Assembly: GCA_020853515.1 (NCBI GenBank)
Contig: JADYYU010000205.1
Location: 1 to 7,309 of the forward strand
Length of the DNA: 7,309 nt
Source of the DNA: Chitinophagaceae bacterium
GTDB taxonomy: Bacteria; Bacteroidota; Bacteroidia; Chitinophagales; Chitinophagaceae
Direction of reading: 5' to 3'
Position numbers and translations under genes: made by a program. How positions within the stretch are numbered: the stretch's first letter is position 1; each line of letters opens with the position of its first letter. Below, one piece after another: positions 5,454 through 7,309 of this stretch. The notes beneath the pieces were generated by a model. It saw only the letters and a program-made list of their open reading frames with translations. It searched no databases and was not told the DNA's origin.

Positions 5454-6859
5454 CAGCCGATCGTAGGCGCAGCCGGACGAACCAATCCATCAAGATCCTG
5501 AATGTAAGCCGGCAGCGATTTGGCAGATCCTTTTGCCGGTGAGGTGTTTTTGACATGATAATTCCATTTGTTGATATCTTCAAATTGCGGATCCTGATTG
5601 GCAATGCAATTCAGAACAGTTGCATTACTGATGGCGTTTGTTTTCCGGTAAAGGCAATTTTCAAGTTTTACGTTATAGGTCCAGTTACCTTTCTCATTTA
5701 AAAAGAATTCATCATCCAACGGACCGTAAATGATACAGTTGGTAAAATTGGCATTGAGGTTGGCACCCACATAGTCAGTCAGACTGATATCTCTGTAATT
5801 GAGCACGGCTGCGGTGGGTTGCTGTGCATGATTGATCCCGGTGCCTCCGTAAGTGGCTATGGTACAATAATTGAATTCATAATCACCACCTTCTATGAGT
5901 GCCACATTTTGTAATCCACAGGTATGTATCAGGCAGTTATTGGCTCTCACATTGGTATTGAAACACAATAAGCCGTAGCCTGCTGAATTGGCAATGGTAC
6001 AATTATTCATCTCAACGATGGGGCCACCCAAATTGACCCATGGCGGCTGCACATACACTGCGGCGTCATACAGACCGGCGTTTTTGATGATTGTATAATT
6101 GAGATTTGATTGTTTACTTGAACTTAAAAAATGCAATCCACCCCATTCGCCCGGATAGTCTTTATAGCCGAAGTAGTCGCGGTCGAGGCGGTCGCCCTGA
6201 AAAATGACGCTGTCGGTTTTAGTGCCGAATATTTTAAGAGTTCCTTTGATATACAGCTTAGCCGTAGCATGCACATAAATTCTGCAGCCAGCCTGAATGG
6301 TGAGTACTTTATCGCTGTCAATCAGGGCTCCCGGTCCAAGTATCACATAAGGTTTATCGTTGATCCAGGTTTGAGAAGTGGTGAGCACACTGTCATTCAG
6401 ATAATGGGCATCCTGTCCGTAAGCCTGTAGCTCTACCGTGCTGGTTTCGCCGTTCAGCGTGATCATCACACGTTCTTCAATAATAAAGGGCAGGTTGCCT
6501 GCTGTCGGATTAACGGTTAAGGCAACAAACACATAGAGGCTATCATTGGGTGCCAGTTCCACATCATGGATATTTTTTGTGGCGGTGCCGTCAATGTTCA
6601 TTCTGAAATAGGAAGAGTCGCCTCCTGACAACTTGATTTCACTCATTTTGATGCGCTTATTATTGTTGTTGTAGATCTTAAATGAACGCGTTACACTACC
6701 TAATGTGGTGAATACGGTATCGAACTTTAAGGTATCTGTCGAAAAACCAAGATCGCCGCCTTTGGTCAGCAGGCTGTCTTTTTTACAAGAGGTAAACGGA
6801 TTGAAAAAAGCAGCAAGAATTAAAAAGACGAGGGGTAAAATATACGGGCGTGTGTGCAT
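5438..6859 (-). CDS. Surface or periplasmic lipoprotein with right-handed beta-helix
   Basis: The 473-residue protein starts with a signal peptide ending NPFTSC, with Cys25 as the lipidation residue, followed by KKD. Residues about 36-150 look like a beta-sandwich of the Ig/ASPM-Hydin type, with alternating strands such as SFKIYNNNNKRIKMSEIKL and a PNDSLYVFVALTV strand. From about 180 to 430 there are short repeated beta rungs (LTIQAGCRIYVHATAKLYI, IVEMNNCTIANSAGYGLL, ANFTNCIIYG), typical of a right-handed parallel beta-helix. The end, SPAKGSAKSLPAYIQDLDG with GCYEAP at the terminus, resembles the choice-of-anchor Q type ending of Bacteroidota beta-helix proteins. Many members bind or cleave polysaccharides, but I see no clear catalytic motif, so no activity is assigned. 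ATG 6859 is the only start giving the full signal peptide. It overlaps the AcpH gene end by 16 bases. Confidence 0.85.
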   Translation of the reverse strand: MHTRPYILPLVFLILAAFFNPFTSCKKDSLLTKGGDLGFSTDTLKFDTVFTTLGSVTRSFKIYNNNNKRIKMSEIKLSGGDSSYFRMNIDGTATKNIHDVELAPNDSLYVFVALTVNPTAGNLPFIIEERVMITLNGETSTVELQAYGQDAHYLNDSVLTTSQTWINDKPYVILGPGALIDSDKVLTIQAGCRIYVHATAKLYIKGTLKIFGTKTDSVIFQGDRLDRDYFGYKDYPGEWGGLHFLSSSKQSNLNYTIIKNAGLYDAAVYVQPPWVNLGGPIVEMNNCTIANSAGYGLLCFNTNVRANNCLIHTCGLQNVALIEGGDYEFNYCTIATYGGTGINHAQQPTAAVLNYRDISLTDYVGANLNANFTNCIIYGPLDDEFFLNEKGNWTYNVKLENCLYRKTNAISNATVLNCIANQDPQFEDINKWNYHVKNTSPAKGSAKSLPAYIQDLDGLVRPAAPTIGCYEAP

Positions 6860-6887
6860 GCAATCGATTGATTTTTTTTATGTGTCA

Positions 6888-6895
6888 CAAAAATA
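6888..6895 (-). promoter_or_regulatory. Candidate -7 element of the beta-helix lipoprotein gene
   Basis: The minus strand reads TATTTTTG, a full TAnnTTTG match, 28 bases before the ATG. No TTG is found at the 19-base spacing upstream. The leader in between is A-rich, as is common for translation starts in this phylum. Confidence 0.45.
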
Positions 6896-6921
6896 ACGTA
6901 AAATTATGAAAGATATTGTGT

Positions 6922-6934
6922 AAGAGCTGCTCTT
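6922..6934. promoter_or_regulatory. 13-bp palindrome in the divergent intergenic region
   Basis: AAGAGC-T-GCTCTT has perfect 6-base arms around a single central base. It lies 27 bases upstream of the lipoprotein -7 box, about where the -33 region of that promoter would end, within the 214-base gap (6860-7073) between two divergent genes. The shape fits a binding site for a dimeric regulator rather than a hairpin, but no regulator is identified. The rest of the gap holds the two promoters and nothing else I can support. Confidence 0.3.
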
Positions 6935-7027
6935 GTATTGGCTACTGGTCGACTGTAAACACCTGACGGCCGCGATGTCTGCTTTCAGTTTATGATAAAT
7001 ATCAGGTATTGTAATGACCTATGTAAG

Positions 7028-7057
7028 TTGTCTGCATGATTTTCGCAGATATATTTG
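7028..7057 (+). promoter_or_regulatory. Bacteroidota-type promoter of the last gene
   Basis: TTG (7028-7030), a 19-base spacer and TATATTTG (7050-7057) give the same layout as the bamD promoter. It ends 16 bases before the ATG at 7074. Confidence 0.75.
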
Positions 7058-7073
7058 TTTTTAAAATTTTTAC

Positions 7074-7309
7074 ATGCAGCATACAGCAACGGGTATGGAA
7101 ACTTATTACCTGATGATCGATCAAGGGCAGACCATCCGTGGGCTGCAAAGGGAATTTAACAGTCATTTTCCTTTTTTAAAAATAGAATTTATCCGCGAGC
7201 AAAGCGTTAAAGGTATCCGTGATCCTAAAAATCTGGTGATTACCAGGGATGAAGTGATCAGTGAGTTGCAAAAAAAATCACTTCTGGGCAGCATTTCTTA
7301 CAATAACAT
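7074..7309 (+). CDS. Uncharacterised small protein, 3' end cut by window edge
   Basis: An open frame of 78 codons runs from ATG 7074 to the right edge without a stop and is preceded by a good promoter. It begins MQHTATGMETYYLMIDQGQT; a second in-frame ATG at 7095 (residue 8) could be the true start. Further on are LQREFNSHFPFLKIEF and RDEVISELQKKSLLGSIS, suggesting an alpha/beta cytoplasmic protein with no signal peptide. From memory it resembles a family of small conserved hypothetical proteins of Bacteroidota with a QLQxEFxxxFPxLKIEF stretch, but I cannot name a function. Coding status is supported by the promoter and the uninterrupted frame. Confidence 0.65.
   Translation, partial: MQHTATGMETYYLMIDQGQTIRGLQREFNSHFPFLKIEFIREQSVKGIRDPKNLVITRDEVISELQKKSLLGSISYNN

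Noticed and set aside
6131..6430. 99-codon open frame on the plus strand inside the lipoprotein gene
   Set aside because: It is an antisense shadow of a gene with clear domain structure.
6961..7007. Inverted ACCTGA / TCAGGT pair 35 bases apart in the last intergenic region
   Set aside because: Six-base arms with a long loop are expected by chance, and nothing links them to a promoter element.
7014..7064. 16-codon open frame overlapping the promoter of the last gene
   Set aside because: Too short, no ribosome site, and it spans the -33/-7 promoter.

Overview
The window looks like a chromosomal segment of a member of the Bacteroidota, probably on the Chitinophagaceae/Sphingobacteriia side (family level uncertain). 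Three things point there. The minus-strand order bamD, rpoZ, coaBC is a known Bacteroidota arrangement. Several genes carry the Bacteroidota housekeeping promoter -7 element TAnnTTTG just upstream. The omega subunit and the CoaBC active-site variants are of the Bacteroidota type. I see no tRNA, rRNA, CRISPR array, insertion sequence or phage gene. The segment reads as ordinary core genome plus a few lineage-specific surface or secreted proteins.

Left block (1-1958, minus strand, transcribed right to left): bamD (outer-membrane assembly lipoprotein) overlaps rpoZ (RNA polymerase omega) by ATGA. A clear intrinsic terminator follows rpoZ. coaBC (coenzyme A synthesis) then starts behind its own candidate promoter and runs off the left edge. 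A T10 run sits in coaBC at the junction between its two enzyme domains.

Central block (2105-3940, plus strand): panD (aspartate decarboxylase), a multi-pass membrane protein of the lysylphosphatidylglycerol-synthase-TM/flippase-like family, and rfaE2 (heptose-1-phosphate adenylyltransferase) are packed with gaps or overlaps of 2 to 11 bases and look like one operon. It diverges from bamD across a 146-base region holding both promoters.

Right block (3937-7309): an unrecognised secreted protein (minus), an AcpH-type acyl-carrier-protein phosphodiesterase (plus), a beta-helix surface lipoprotein (minus), and the start of an unrecognised small protein (plus, cut by the right edge). Both convergent pairs overlap at their 3' ends, by 3 and 16 bases, with no room for terminators. 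Three genes are best explained by TTG starts.

Functionally, three genes touch pantetheine chemistry: PanD makes beta-alanine for pantothenate, CoaBC makes 4'-phosphopantetheine, and AcpH removes that group from acyl carrier protein. Three others serve the outer envelope: BamD, the heptose enzyme and the flippase-like protein. I found no convincing novel multi-gene system. The most interesting leads are the T10 slip-prone tract in coaBC, the atypical CoaC catalytic residues, and the unknown secreted gene.
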